A stretch of 64,000 nt of DNA. It comes from Rebecca billardiae RCC1528. Taxonomy: Eukaryota > Haptophyta. The stretch's first letter is position 1, and each line of letters opens with the position of its first letter. The DNA is taken from positions 186,001 to 250,000 of the forward strand of contig OZ251247.1 of NCBI GenBank assembly GCA_965240325.2, given 5' to 3'. Shown here piece by piece: positions 26,630-36,934 of the stretch. Made by a program: the position numbers and the translations under genes. The notes under the pieces were generated by a model. The model saw nothing but the letters and a program-made list of their open reading frames with translations. It was not told where the DNA came from and did not search any database.

Positions 26630-28839
26630 TGAGCCGTGCCGTTTGTATAGGCATCTTCCATCTGGGCCATTATCTGGTCAGTGTTATCCACACATTGCTC
26701 GGGCGTGAGCGCTCCGAAGTGCGAGATAACTGACTCGTAGACTTGGGGATGGTCGTGCATGCTGTTATACAGCTTGAAGACCAACATCGTAGCATCGTCC
26801 AGATTCCCATATCGAGATGAGCGGACTTGCTCGACGGATTTCTTGATAATGTCCGATGCGCCAATGGGCGACACCTTTGTCGGGTATAACTTCAGGAATT
26901 CATCCCTGAGTTCGGACATAGTTGTGATCTTGAGCTCGCGCTCAAATATCTGTAGCAGCAGCGCCAGATCCAAGTAGTTCTTGGTCGGATCGCTGATGTG
27001 CAGCTTCGATTCCAGATAGGCGAATAACTGAGGCTCAATAGAGTCCTTCAGCTGCTTGAATATCGCTGCCGCAGATCGATCGTAGACCGATCCGATCTTG
27101 TTGGCGTCAGCGTTGTCAGCCTTGTATGGATCGATTTTGGCTGCGTCTTTCACCCATTTGTCTTTGGCAATGAGTTGAAAGCCGGATAGCTTGCTATCCT
27201 TGGGCTCCATTATGTCAGGTGTGACATCTGAGGATTTGCCCTTGTAGTAGGTGCTCACTTCTGCGAGTGCATCCCGTATCGCGCTGTGTACCGCGCGCTT
27301 GGATTTCAGAGCTGACTGTGTCAGCTTGTGTGTGGCGGGTGTATCCACTCCTGCCGAGGATTCGCGTGCCATGAACACACGTTCCTTCTTGGTTGGATTA
27401 GAGTCTGTGACTCCTCCTTCGATGACTATCCGGTCACGTTTCTTCGACTCAAGTGCATTGGTCGATGTGTCGCGCGCGCTCTGTGGCGATTCGCGCTCTA
27501 CCTTCGAGCGAGGAGTGACCCTCGTCGAGGCTGTGGTGCCTTCTTTGGGCTTCTTCACGCTCGTTCTGTCCAGCGGTGATGCATGTGCATCCGCGGCAGC
27601 TTCGGCGGAATACTCTTCCTTGCAAGAGTGTGGCGTTGTGATGGCTGACGCAGCTGATGCATGCGCACGCGCGTCGCGCTCGCCAACTTGGTTTTGCTGC
27701 GGCTTTGCCGTCAAGCAGGTGTATGATGCCCCCCCTGCATCGCATGCGCTTCCTACGTTCGACGCGAGTCGATACGTGCCAGACGAGGACTCTGCCGTCT
27801 CTGCGGCGGTCATCTCGCGGCTGCTTGTGTCGCTCGTGGCGAGCAGCTCGGCTTCGGAAGCCATCGTGAGGCTGGTAATTTTGGGGTAAACGTATTTGTT
27901 TGGGTCAGGCGCATCAATAATAAATGCGGCCGCTGACTTGATGCTTGAGCTCGCTGTGACAGAGTCACGTGTCGTAGCATCTTGGAGCATAGTTTGCTCT
28001 GCCAGACCATACAGGTCGTTTGCGTCGCACTCATCGGTGCTAATGTCCTCGTTCGATCGGTCAGACTCAGACACAGTGTCATGCGCGCGAGGCTGCAGAC
28101 TGACTGCGGCGGTGGCACGACCTGCGCTGTCACAGGCGGCGGCCAGATGGCCAGCACGCGGAGCAGCGTCGGCAGGCTCGAGGGCCTCGACGGTCGGAGC
28201 GGCATCAGCGGCAGCAGCGTCGAGCGCTACATCTGCCCCGGAACGCTCGGTGACCTCGTTCGATGACTCGGAGGCCGCAAGGCACTCCTTGAGCTGCGGG
28301 CTCTCAGCCGCGCGCTCTTGAACCGCGCTCGCGGGCGCAGAGTCCCGGGCGGTAGTTGTTGAGATCCCCTGCGCAACGACGTGCGTGCGGATGGAGTGGC
28401 GCGATGGCGGGGGATGCGAGCGGCAACGCTCCTCCTCACCGCGCTGTGCGCGAACCTCCTCCTCAAGGTGATCCTTGATGTCGGCTCGAGGCCTTGCGTG
28501 CGATGCAGCATTGCGCGCATACGACACGATGCTGCCTGAGTTCAGGTCAGCGATGTTGCCAGGCCCGGAGGCGCTGGAGATGGGCTTGCGGAGAAGCGTG
28601 AGCTTCTCGCCTTGCCGGTTCTTCTCAGCCTGCATGCCCCTCAGGGCAGCCGCGAGGTAGTCTGGCGTGCGCTTGCGCGCAACCGCCGATGAGCCGCGCG
28701 GCATTGCCGCGCGCTCGGCCACGCCTGGCTTCAACCCAATGAGGGGAGCAACTGGGGCGGGCTGATGGCCGTTCACGTCCTTGCCGCTGTTCTCGTCGTC
28801 TCCATCCTTGCCCAAGTTCTCCCAGCACCGTGCTAGCAT
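26626..28839 (-). CDS. Gag polyprotein of the gag-only element
   Basis: 737 residues. The ATG begins with the last base of the 5' LTR, so there is no leader between LTR and gag. Residues 1-500 are a low-complexity Ser/Ala/Asp region without known domain. The C-terminal 230 residues look like a copia-type Gag core: KDKWVKDAAKIDPYKADNAD, IFKQLKDSIEPQLFAYLESK, YLDLALLLQIFERELKITT, RSSRYGNLDDATMLVFKLY. GC and codon use are clearly lower than in the surrounding host genes, as expected for a transposon. The knuckle follows in the next frame. Confidence 0.85.
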   Translation of the reverse strand: MLARCWENLGKDGDDENSGKDVNGHQPAPVAPLIGLKPGVAERAAMPRGSSAVARKRTPDYLAAALRGMQAEKNRQGEKLTLLRKPISSASGPGNIADLNSGSIVSYARNAASHARPRADIKDHLEEEVRAQRGEEERCRSHPPPSRHSIRTHVVAQGISTTTARDSAPASAVQERAAESPQLKECLAASESSNEVTERSGADVALDAAAADAAPTVEALEPADAAPRAGHLAAACDSAGRATAAVSLQPRAHDTVSESDRSNEDISTDECDANDLYGLAEQTMLQDATTRDSVTASSSIKSAAAFIIDAPDPNKYVYPKITSLTMASEAELLATSDTSSREMTAAETAESSSGTYRLASNVGSACDAGGASYTCLTAKPQQNQVGERDARAHASAASAITTPHSCKEEYSAEAAADAHASPLDRTSVKKPKEGTTASTRVTPRSKVERESPQSARDTSTNALESKKRDRIVIEGGVTDSNPTKKERVFMARESSAGVDTPATHKLTQSALKSKRAVHSAIRDALAEVSTYYKGKSSDVTPDIMEPKDSKLSGFQLIAKDKWVKDAAKIDPYKADNADANKIGSVYDRSAAAIFKQLKDSIEPQLFAYLESKLHISDPTKNYLDLALLLQIFERELKITTMSELRDEFLKLYPTKVSPIGASDIIKKSVEQVRSSRYGNLDDATMLVFKLYNSMHDHPQVYESVISHFGALTPEQCVDNTDQIMAQMEDAYTNGTAQ

Positions 28840-29160
28840 GTCAGGGAACGCGTCTCGAGGCTTGACGGTCGCGAGGTCGGTCGACGGCTTCGGCTCTTGT
28901 TTGCGGTGGTGAGCTCAGCGTGTTTTGTGTGATCGGCTCATGTTTCGTTCATTTCTAAGAAGCATCTGGAATGCTTCGAGATGTCGCCGCCAGGTCGCCG
29001 CCAGCCATGCTGTCCTGCTGTATTTTAGGATGAGGTTCAGGTCGATTTTGGAGGATTTTGTGCGAGCGCCGCCGCAGCGGTCGCGCCGCCACTGTGTGAC
29101 TGCGAGTAAAATGTTGGATTGGAAATTGGAAATCACTGTAGATTGGCGATTCCTTTGACA
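28839..29160 (-). repeat. 5' LTR of the gag-only element
   Basis: TGTCA..TGACA termini. In element sense it reads TGTCAAAGG to CCCTGACA and is followed at once by gag. It should carry the promoter, but no TATA box is obvious. Confidence 0.95.
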
Positions 29161-29942
29161 GCCGCATTAGACCCTCCGGAGCTAAGCCGCGCTGCGCGCG
29201 GCAATGAGTCAGACGGCCCTATCTACACTGCTACTGCGCTATACTCTCACTCTCTGTGAGTGTGACTGTCGCTGTCATCCAAGTTGTCACCGCACCATCC
29301 TCCTCCTCGTCCGCCGCTGCCGGCATATAGCCAGCCTCACCTCGCTCGATGCGGCACTCGAGCTCGGCCTCGATTCGCTTCCTCTTCGCACGGGAGTGAG
29401 CGCGGCGATGTCCTTGCAGTCGCCCTTGGCCTTGGTCAGCAGCGCATCCTCGTTGAGGCGGCAGAGCGCCCCATGGCCGGGCTCAGGAGCGGCGGCCACG
29501 CTTCGCATTCTGCACTGCATTGGCACAATGCGGCCTGAAAGCGGCGCTCGGGCTGTCAGATGAGAAACAGGACAAGCTGGACGACGACTGAATGCTCTCG
29601 GAATGACTTAAGACTTAGTAGCCAGGCTATTAATTTAATTGCGGCGTCACGGCGGCCGGTAATCCGATTGAATTGTTATTATTATTGAATAATTATACTA
29701 TAATCAATAATGCGGTGCACTCGAGTGCACGCACTCACTGGCCGGCGGAGCCGGCCCCGCACGCACTCACTCGTTCCTGCGGAGTCCTGGCGCCGCGCCA
29801 GCCGGACTCTGCACGCACTCACGCATGCCGGCCCTGGCACAGGCACGCACTCACTCGAAACCTGCACTCACTCCCAAGTCTGGGTCTCCCGCCCGCCGCG
29901 CGCTGAGCGCCCGCCGCGAGCAAGCAGGCGCGGATCGGCGGG
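29161..29942. other. Spacer upstream of copy 5 with GCACTCACTC motifs
   Basis: After the GCCGC target repeat no gene is recognised to 29700. An AT-rich stretch with ATTATTATTGAATAATTAT lies at 29678-29699. From 29716 to 29875 the motif CGCACTCACTC recurs about seven times, the same motif as at 25386-25556 and in the same position relative to a downstream RCC1 gene. Confidence 0.75.
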
Positions 29943-31469
29943 ATGGCCACCGACGAGATGGCGGTCAACGCAACGCCGACGCGCGCGCTCGTCGACCTGC
30001 CGTCAGAGTTGCTCGACCGCATCATCTCACTCCTGCCGCCGCGCGACCTCACCCGCCTGAACGCTACCGCGCGCGTCTTCCACGCCGCGCCGCCCGGCGG
30101 GCGCTCGGCGGTCGAGCACGCGCTGCGCGAGCGCATGCGCACGCGGGGGCACGAGCGCGCGCTGCCGGCGTCGCTGCCCACGGGCGTGCGCACATGGACG
30201 GAGGAGCTGTTTTCGTGTGAGCGCTTGCTCGAGCTCGCATGCGCGCACGCATCCCCGGTCTCGCCAGGCGCTCAATTCAGCGCGTTTGTGGACGCGGACG
30301 GCGGGCTGCACACGTGCGGCGAGGAGCCGGTGTGGGCCGAGGACACCGGGGAGCCGACGGGCGAGTATCGTGAGCACGTGGCTGCTGGCCATCCGAACAC
30401 GTCGGCGGTGCGCGTGCCGACGCGCGTCGCCTCGCTCACCGCGGTGCGCGTGGTCGCGGTGGCCGCTGGAGACGCCCATCTGCTCGCGCTGAGCGACGCG
30501 GGCGCCGTGTACGGCTGCGGCGAGAACGAGCACGGCCAGGTGGGGCTGGGGGACACGCAGGAGCCACGCGCATTCGTCCCCATCAAAATACCGGCCAATG
30601 CGCCCGTCGTGGGCATCGTGGCCGGCCGCGTTCACAGCCTCGCGCTCAGCGCCGCTGGGTGCGCGTACAGCTGGGGCTACAACAGTGACGGCCAGCTCGG
30701 CCACGGCGACAAGGAGGACCGGTGGGAGCCGACGCGCATCGAGGCGCTTGGCGGCGTGCGCGTGGGCGGGATGACCGCGGGCGGTGTCCACACGCTGCTT
30801 CTCGCTGTGCATGGCGCCGTCTACTCGTGCGGCAGCTCGGACGCCGGCCAGCTCGGCCACGGCGACCAGGAGGAGCAGCCCACGCCGAAGCGCATCGAGG
30901 CGCTCGCGGGCGTGCGCGCCGTGCACGTGAGCGCGGGCTATGTGCACAGCCTGGTGGTGGACAAGGAGGGTGGCGTGCACTCGTTTGGATACACTATCAG
31001 CGGCTGTCTCGGCTACAGGGTCCGCGAAGCCGTGCAGCTATCACCCAGGCCCATTGAGGCCCTTGCGGGCGTGCACGCCGTGCGCGCCAGCTGCGCTCTC
31101 AGCAGCAGCGCGGTGCTGGGCGCGGACGGCAGCGTGTACACGTTCGGGGAAAGCCGGTGCGGCCAGCTGGGGCTGCGGCGCGATCGCAATGCCGTCCAGG
31201 CTCCCACTCGCGTAAGTGCCCTCGCACACGTGCGAGTGGTGCGCTGTGCCATGGGCGACTCACACTCGCTGTTTGTGAGTGCGGACGGCAGCGTGTACGC
31301 GTGCGGCAGGCGGTCGGCTGCGCTCGGCCTCGGCATGAGCGCGGCCGAGCGAGACGAGCCCGCCCGGCGTACTGGTACGCCTACGCACGTCTCGACGGCG
31401 TGGCGTGCGCGCCTATCTGCTGATGCGTGGTTGTGGCCACGCCCCACCGCTCCGGTGCATGACCAGTGA
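29943..31469 (+). CDS. F-box/RCC1 propeller protein, copy 5
   Basis: 508 residues, one exon. The F-box region is MATDEMAVNATPTRALVDLP with LPSELLDRIISLLPPRDL. Seven blades; loop patches ENEH, YNSD, SSDA, YTIS and ESRC. Blade 5 diverges most (FGYTISGCLGYRVREAV lacks the usual LGHGD). The last part (RRTGTPTHVSTAWRAR) matches copy 1, but the reading frame runs on for about 18 residues (SADAWLWPRPTAPVHDQ), much as in copy 7, because the stop used by copy 1 is missing. Confidence 0.93.
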   Translation: MATDEMAVNATPTRALVDLPSELLDRIISLLPPRDLTRLNATARVFHAAPPGGRSAVEHALRERMRTRGHERALPASLPTGVRTWTEELFSCERLLELACAHASPVSPGAQFSAFVDADGGLHTCGEEPVWAEDTGEPTGEYREHVAAGHPNTSAVRVPTRVASLTAVRVVAVAAGDAHLLALSDAGAVYGCGENEHGQVGLGDTQEPRAFVPIKIPANAPVVGIVAGRVHSLALSAAGCAYSWGYNSDGQLGHGDKEDRWEPTRIEALGGVRVGGMTAGGVHTLLLAVHGAVYSCGSSDAGQLGHGDQEEQPTPKRIEALAGVRAVHVSAGYVHSLVVDKEGGVHSFGYTISGCLGYRVREAVQLSPRPIEALAGVHAVRASCALSSSAVLGADGSVYTFGESRCGQLGLRRDRNAVQAPTRVSALAHVRVVRCAMGDSHSLFVSADGSVYACGRRSAALGLGMSAAERDEPARRTGTPTHVSTAWRARLSADAWLWPRPTAPVHDQ

Positions 31470-31921
31470 GCAGAGGAGTGACAGGCCGCGGGTAGCCGGG
31501 GACTGCGGCTCGCCCGCCCGGCGGCTCGGCAGGCTGCACTCCGATCCCTGAGTCATCCCCGCTGCACGCGCAGCACGGACCACCATGCGGCCACCGCGCA
31601 GCCGCCGCCCAGCGAGCCAAGGCTGGTGCATGGCACCGGTCCGACGGGGTCAGCGCATTGCCTCGGCCCTCTCGGCCTGCGTCACCGGGCGTGCGGTGCC
31701 GTCGTCCCACGGCAGCCGTCTGTCTGTCACCTATACACAGTCCTAGAACGAGTCCGGGCGAGTTATCACGAGTCACGACGAGTACATTAGGCGGCTCTGA
31801 GAGGCAGCAGTTTGGCAGTCCGGGCGTGTCGCCGGCTGCCCGCTCTGGCTGGGCAAGCCGCAAGCGTCCGAGTCGCCGGCGCCGGCCGCGGGCGCGGACA
31901 GCAGGCGCGCGGATCGGCGAG
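31470..31921. other. Spacer between copies 5 and 6
   Basis: No gene recognised. The end next to 31922 shares the GCGCGGATCGGCGAG leader with copy 4. Confidence 0.5.
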
Positions 31922-33397
31922 ATGGCCACCGACGAGTTGGGCGGCACCGCGCAACCGACGCGCGCGCTCGGCGACCTGCCGCCAGAGGTGCTCGACCGCA
32001 TCATCTCGCTCCTGCCGCCGCGCGACCTTGCCAGCCTGAACGCCACCGCGCGCCTCTTCCACGCCGCGCCGCCCGGCGGCCGCTCGCCGGTCGAGCACGC
32101 GCTGCGCGAGCGTGCGCGCGCGCGCGGGCACGAGCGCGCGCTGCTGGCGACGCTGCCCTCCGACGCGGGCACGTGGACGGGGGAATTATTCGTGCGCGAG
32201 CGCGTCCTCGAGCTCGCATGTGCGCATGCACCACCCGTGGCGGCAGGCCACAACTTCAGCGCGTTTGTGGACGCGGAGGGCGGGCTGCACGCGTGCGGCG
32301 AGCAGCCGGTGGAGGACGCGCACACCCTGCAGCCGACGGGCGAGTGGCGAGCGCACATCGCCATTGGTCACTCGGGCGTGCGTGTAGTGCGCGTGCCGAC
32401 GCGCGTCGCCTCCTGCAGCGGTATGCGTGTGGCAGCGGTGGTCGCTGGCACCCACCACCTGCTCGCGCTCAGCGATGCCGGCGCCGTGTACGGCTGCGGC
32501 TACAACTACCACGGCCAGCTCGGGCTGGGGGACACGGAGGAGCGGCGCGAGTTTGAGCCGATCGTGGCGCTCGCTGGCGCCGTGGTGGTGGGCATCGCGG
32601 CTGGCTACGACCACAGCCTCGCGCTCACCGCCGCTGGGTGTGCGTACAGCTGGGGCGCCAACGACTTCGGCCAGCTCGGCCACGGCGACACAGAGGACCG
32701 GTGGGAGCCGACGCGCATCGAGGCGCTGGACGGTGTGCGCGTGGGTGGTGTGGCGGCGGGTGCTGAGCACACGTTGCTGCTATCTGCGCACGGCGGCGCC
32801 GTGTATTCGTGCGGTTATGGCCAGCTTGGCCGTCTCGGCCACGGTGACGAGCAGGATCAGCACACGCCGAGGCGCATCGAGGCGCTCGCGGGCGTGCGCG
32901 CCGTGCACGTGAGCGCGGGCTACGCGCACAGCCTGGTGGTGGACGCAGACGGGCTGGTCTACTCGTTCGGATCCAATGGGCAAGTCCAACTCGGCCACGG
33001 TTTCCGTGGGCTACTTGCCACGCCCCGGCGCATCGAGGCGCTCGCTGATGTGCGCGCTGTGCGCACGTGCGCTGGCTTCCACTGCAGCGCGGTGGTGTGC
33101 GCGGACGGCAGCGTGCACACGTTTGGGAGCAACGAGGACGGCCAGCTCGGATTGGGGCGCGGAGAGGCGGGCGTCAACGCTCCCACGCGCGCGCTCGCCC
33201 TCACCCAAGCTCGTGTGGTGCGCTGTGCCATGGGCGACTCACACTCGCTGTTTGTGACAGCGGACGGCAGCGTGCACGCGTGCGGCAGGCGGTCGGCTGC
33301 GCTCGGCCTCGGCATGAGCGCGGCCGAGCAAGACGAGCCCACCCAGCGGATTGACACGCCTGTGTGCGTCGAGACGGGGTGGCGTGCGCTTGCCTAG
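31922..33397 (+). CDS. F-box/RCC1 propeller protein, copy 6 (mosaic)
   Basis: 491 residues, one exon, seven blades. The first half is nearly that of copy 4. Blade 5 (GLVYSFGSN, GLLATPRRIEALADVRAV) switches to the copy 1 type. Blades 6-7 (LGLGRGEAGVNAPTRALAL) follow copy 3, and the stop and 3' flank (TAGCGCGCACGGACTAGTTG) return to copy 1. Loop patches are YNYH, ANDF, YGQL, SNGQ and SNED. One extra Gly is inserted in blade 4 (AHGGAVYSCG). The frame extends upstream to 31658, but the conserved start context favours 31922. Confidence 0.93.
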   Translation: MATDELGGTAQPTRALGDLPPEVLDRIISLLPPRDLASLNATARLFHAAPPGGRSPVEHALRERARARGHERALLATLPSDAGTWTGELFVRERVLELACAHAPPVAAGHNFSAFVDAEGGLHACGEQPVEDAHTLQPTGEWRAHIAIGHSGVRVVRVPTRVASCSGMRVAAVVAGTHHLLALSDAGAVYGCGYNYHGQLGLGDTEERREFEPIVALAGAVVVGIAAGYDHSLALTAAGCAYSWGANDFGQLGHGDTEDRWEPTRIEALDGVRVGGVAAGAEHTLLLSAHGGAVYSCGYGQLGRLGHGDEQDQHTPRRIEALAGVRAVHVSAGYAHSLVVDADGLVYSFGSNGQVQLGHGFRGLLATPRRIEALADVRAVRTCAGFHCSAVVCADGSVHTFGSNEDGQLGLGRGEAGVNAPTRALALTQARVVRCAMGDSHSLFVTADGSVHACGRRSAALGLGMSAAEQDEPTQRIDTPVCVETGWRALA

Positions 33398-34278
33398 CGC
33401 GCACGGACTAGTTGGCGTTGGCGAGGGGTGCTCGACCCGCCGTAACGACCCGCCAGGCCGTTACAGGGCCATTACTCATTAGATAAGGCGGTGCGTCCAT
33501 TCACTGGAGTACGACTGCTCGGACGGCGGATTCGCGAGCAATAACTCCAGACGTCCCTCGATCGCTGCTGCGATTCGCAGCTTCCGGACAGCTTGGCAGC
33601 TAGACAGTCGGGCACGCACACGCAAGCTCGCCTTACGCGTGCCCCCACTCACACTTCTGTCACTTACGCACACGCGCACGCGCACTCATGACTCAGGGCA
33701 CCGCACCTCGAGTTCGACTGTGGTCGGTGAGGAGGAGTGTCCGAGTAGACTGGGCACCAGTCCTCGGTGACACCGTTCCACAGGAGTCGCGGGTAAGTTT
33801 CCGCATCTACCCGCACGCCACCGGCGGAGGCACGATCTCACTACTATCTCGGCAGCCCCAAGCCCCGAGCCGGGTACTCCAGCCTCTGGAGTCTGGGGCT
33901 GACTCATCAATCAGCAGTCCATGATGAATCGGACCCCGTCCGCCTGCCCTTCGGGGCCGGTCCTTAGCCCGCCTGGTCGCTTCCGGTGGACCTATCGCCC
34001 ACACGCGCGGTAGGGAGCACCCACGCTTCTTCTTCAGTCTAACAGTGGGTACGAGCTGAGTCCGCATACTGCCAAATAGCTATGCGGACGAGAACTTCGT
34101 CAGGCTGTTGCTGGTGTGTTCATCCGGATGCTCGGTGTTGGCCTGTTGGGGTTGCTGCGGAAATCCGGAAGGCGGGCCGGGTGAGGGTCCGGCCTGGGCA
34201 GGACCTGTCATTGGGGTCTAGCTCCCGCCCGCCGCCGCGCTGAGCGCCCGCCGCGAGCAGCAGGCGCGGATTGGCGAG
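33398..34278. other. Spacer between copies 6 and 7 with duplicated block
   Basis: 33398-33440 repeats the copy 1 3' flank. 34045-34203 is the second copy of the block at 25194-25352, including GGAAATCCGGAA and GGGTGAGGGTCCGGCCTGGG. The middle is unrecognised. Confidence 0.7.
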
Positions 34279-35826
34279 ATGGCCACCGACGAGTTGGGCG
34301 GCACCGCGCAACCGACGCGCGCGCTCGGCGACCTGCCGCCAGAGGTGCTCGACCGCATCATCTCACTCCTGCCGCTGCGCAACCTTGCCAGCCTGAACGC
34401 GAGCGCGCGCCTCTTCCACGCCGCGCCGCCCGGCGGGTGCTCGCCGGTCGAGCGCGCGCTGCGCGAGCGCGCGCGTGCACGCGGGCACGAGCGCGCGCTG
34501 CTGGCGACGCTGCCCTTCGACGCGGGCACGTGGACGGGGGAATTGTTCATGCGCGAGCGCGTCCTCGAGCTCGCATGTGCGCATGCATCTCCCGTGGCGG
34601 CCGGCTACGACTTCAGCGCGTTTGTGGACGCGGAGGGCGGGCTGCACACGTGCGGCGAGGAGGGGGTGCGGGATGATCGCTTCCAGTTGACGGGCGAGTG
34701 GCGAGCGCACATCGCCATTGGCCACTCGGGCGTGCGTGTAGTGCGCGCGCCGACGCGCGTCGCCACGCTCAGCGCGGTGCGCGTGGTCGCGGTGGCCGCC
34801 GGCAGGTCCCACCTGCTCGCGCTGAGCGAGGCCGGCGCCGTGTACGGCTGCGGCTACAACAGGTACGGCCAGCTGGGGCTGGGGGACAAGGAGGAGCGCC
34901 GCGAGTTTGAGCCGATCGTGGCGCTCGCTGGCGCCGTGGTGTTGGGCATCGCCGCTGGCGGGTCCCACAGCCTCGCGCTCACGGCCGCTGGGTGCGCGTA
35001 CAGCTGGGGCTTCAACAGTGACGGCCAGCTCGGCCACGGCGACACAAAGGAGCGGTGCGAGCCGACGCGCATCGAGGCGCTGGACGGCGTGCGCGTCGGC
35101 GGCGTTGCAGCTGGGGGTTATCACACGCTACTGCTCTCGGTGCAGGGCGCCGTCTACTCGTGCGGCATTGGCAAGGATGGCCGTCTCGGCCACGGCGACC
35201 AGGAGGTTCATAACACGCCGAGGCGCACGGCGAGGCGCACGCCGACGCGCATCGAGGCGCTCGCGGGGGTGCGCGCCGTGCACGTGAGCGCGGGCTGGGA
35301 GCACAGCCTGGTCGTGGACGCGGAGGGTGGCGCGCACTCGTTTGGGGGTGGCTCGTCCGGCAGGCTTGGCCACGGAGGCAAGCGCGACCAGCGCACGCCG
35401 AGGCGGATTGACGCCCTCGCCGGTGTGCGCGCAGTGCGCGCGTGCGCTGGCGACAACAGCAGCGCGGTGCTGGGCGCGGACGGCAGCGTGCACACGTTCG
35501 GGGGCAACGAGTACGGCCTGCTCGGACTGGGGTCCCAAAAGATGCGGCATGCCGTTCCGTCGCACGTGGCTGCCCTCGCTCCTCTCCGCGTGGTGCGCTG
35601 TGCCATGGGCCACTCCCACTCGCTGTTTGTGAGTGCGGACGGCAGCGTGTACGCGTGCGGCAGGCGCTCGGCTGCGCTCGGCCTCGGCATGAGCGAGGAT
35701 GATGAGCAAGACGAGCCCACCCATCGGGCTGCCACGCCCGCGTGCGTCGAGACGGCGTGGCGCGTGCGCCTGTCTGCCGATACGTGGGTATGGCGACGCC
35801 CCGCCGCGCCGTTGCAGGGCCAGTGA
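34279..35826 (+). CDS. F-box/RCC1 propeller protein, copy 7
   Basis: 515 residues, one exon. The N-terminus is of the copy 4/6 type but with LPLRNLASLNASARLF. Loop patches are YNRY, FNSD, IGKD, GGSS and GNEY. Between blades 4 and 5 the TPRR segment is duplicated (TPRRTARRTPTRIEAL), from a short tandem duplication of GAGGCGCACG DNA. The C-terminus runs past the usual stop (WRVRLSADTWVWRRPAAPLQ), as in copy 5. It is the last plus-strand member. Confidence 0.93.
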   Translation: MATDELGGTAQPTRALGDLPPEVLDRIISLLPLRNLASLNASARLFHAAPPGGCSPVERALRERARARGHERALLATLPFDAGTWTGELFMRERVLELACAHASPVAAGYDFSAFVDAEGGLHTCGEEGVRDDRFQLTGEWRAHIAIGHSGVRVVRAPTRVATLSAVRVVAVAAGRSHLLALSEAGAVYGCGYNRYGQLGLGDKEERREFEPIVALAGAVVLGIAAGGSHSLALTAAGCAYSWGFNSDGQLGHGDTKERCEPTRIEALDGVRVGGVAAGGYHTLLLSVQGAVYSCGIGKDGRLGHGDQEVHNTPRRTARRTPTRIEALAGVRAVHVSAGWEHSLVVDAEGGAHSFGGGSSGRLGHGGKRDQRTPRRIDALAGVRAVRACAGDNSSAVLGADGSVHTFGGNEYGLLGLGSQKMRHAVPSHVAALAPLRVVRCAMGHSHSLFVSADGSVYACGRRSAALGLGMSEDDEQDEPTHRAATPACVETAWRVRLSADTWVWRRPAAPLQGQ

Positions 35827-36024
35827 GCAGTGGCGACAGCACTGTGACATAGCAGCTGCATGATGCCGATACGCGCTGCAGCCGCCGCTGCACGGGCCAC
35901 CGGACGAGGCCACCTGATGGCAGGCCGAATGACGGTGGCGCACGGACGGCGGTGATGTGGCCGCCGAGTGTGCGTCCGGACTCCGTGAGTAGTCCGTGCG
36001 TCACGAGCGTACTGACTCACTGCT

Positions 36025-36934
36025 GGCCTGTTTTATTTCTACCAGATTCCATTTACTATGTCACGGCGACAAACCCGTGCCCGCCAGTGGGAATCGGTGT
36101 CACGCCCCGTTCAGTGTACCTCTCACGGCCGATGGCGGCCCCGGCGTGCGCGAGGAATGCGATTCCTGCACTCCTCGGTGACCGGTGAGTGCAGGAATCC
36201 AGTTGTGGCGCTCGTCCGCCTCGTCGTCGTCGCACACGAGGTACACTGAAGAGCACGGGTCAGAAGCCAGATCTCTCTGCGCGCTCGCACCCGCGCGGCG
36301 AGGCACTGGCAGGCTTGTTCTGGCATCATCTTGGCCAAGACTGCAGCCTGCCAGATGCGCGAGGACGCGTGTGCACGCCTTTCCCGCGTCATGGGTGCGC
36401 GTGGCACGCACCCTGTCGTCATCTACGCCGAGGAGGCCTGAGCAACCAGCCCACCAACCTGCCGTGACCACGTTCAAATGCAGGCGGCAAGCTGCATGCG
36501 AGCGCACGCAACGGAAGCATCTCACGCTCGACAAGGAAGTGGCGGCGGAGCGAGTGTAGCTGGTATCGTTTGCAGCCCATCGGTTGTTCAACAATCCTGG
36601 TTCAGCAACTGACACGGGCGCGACGCAGCCAAGGCAGAGTGCTTGCAGCTCGCAGCGCGCCCGCAACTGCGGTTTGCCGCCGCGGCGCGGCGATCGTCAC
36701 ACCGCCGTGCGCTGCGAGTGACCTCTGTGTCATGGCGAAGCACCATGGCAAGGCTAAGCAGCATGCCTTGGCAACACCTTTCGCTACAGCTCAGCGCCCT
36801 AGTACGAACATGCGCCAACGACGTGCCATCCCTACTCCGCAATCGCGCCGGCACCCACCACCAGCGGGCAAGCCGCCATTTTACCCGGTTTTGGCGAATG
36901 TCGCCGTTGGGCTCTCGTAGAAATAAAACAGGCC
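36025..36934. mobile_element. MITE-like inverted-repeat element (candidate)
   Basis: An 18-base terminal inverted repeat, GGCCTGTTTTATTTCTAC at 36025-36042 with its exact complement at 36917-36934, encloses 910 bases. TGCT stands immediately outside both ends (36021-36024 and 36935-36938), as expected of a 4-bp target duplication. No transposase is evident, so it would be non-autonomous. The superfamily cannot be assigned from these ends. Confidence 0.6.

Larger units (their letters stand above)
25671..29160 (-). mobile_element. Gag-only LTR retrotransposon (TR-GAG type)
   Basis: Two 321-322-bp LTRs (25671-25991 and 28839-29160) with TGTCA..TGACA ends flank 2.85 kb of internal DNA. GCCGC is duplicated at 25666-25670 and 29161-29165. 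The sense strand is minus. A G-run (polypurine tract) lies just inside the 3' LTR, at 25992-25999 on the plus strand as CCCCCCCC. The LTRs show no difference that I can find by eye except the terminal base next to that tract, so insertion is recent. Only Gag is encoded; protease, integrase, reverse transcriptase and RNase H are all absent. It must borrow enzymes from an autonomous relative. It separates RCC1 copies 4 and 5. Confidence 0.92.

Noticed and set aside
28800-28838. tRNA primer-binding site in the gag-only element
   Set aside because: The bases after the LTR (TGCTAGCACGG in sense) do not start with TGG or match a tRNA end I can identify.
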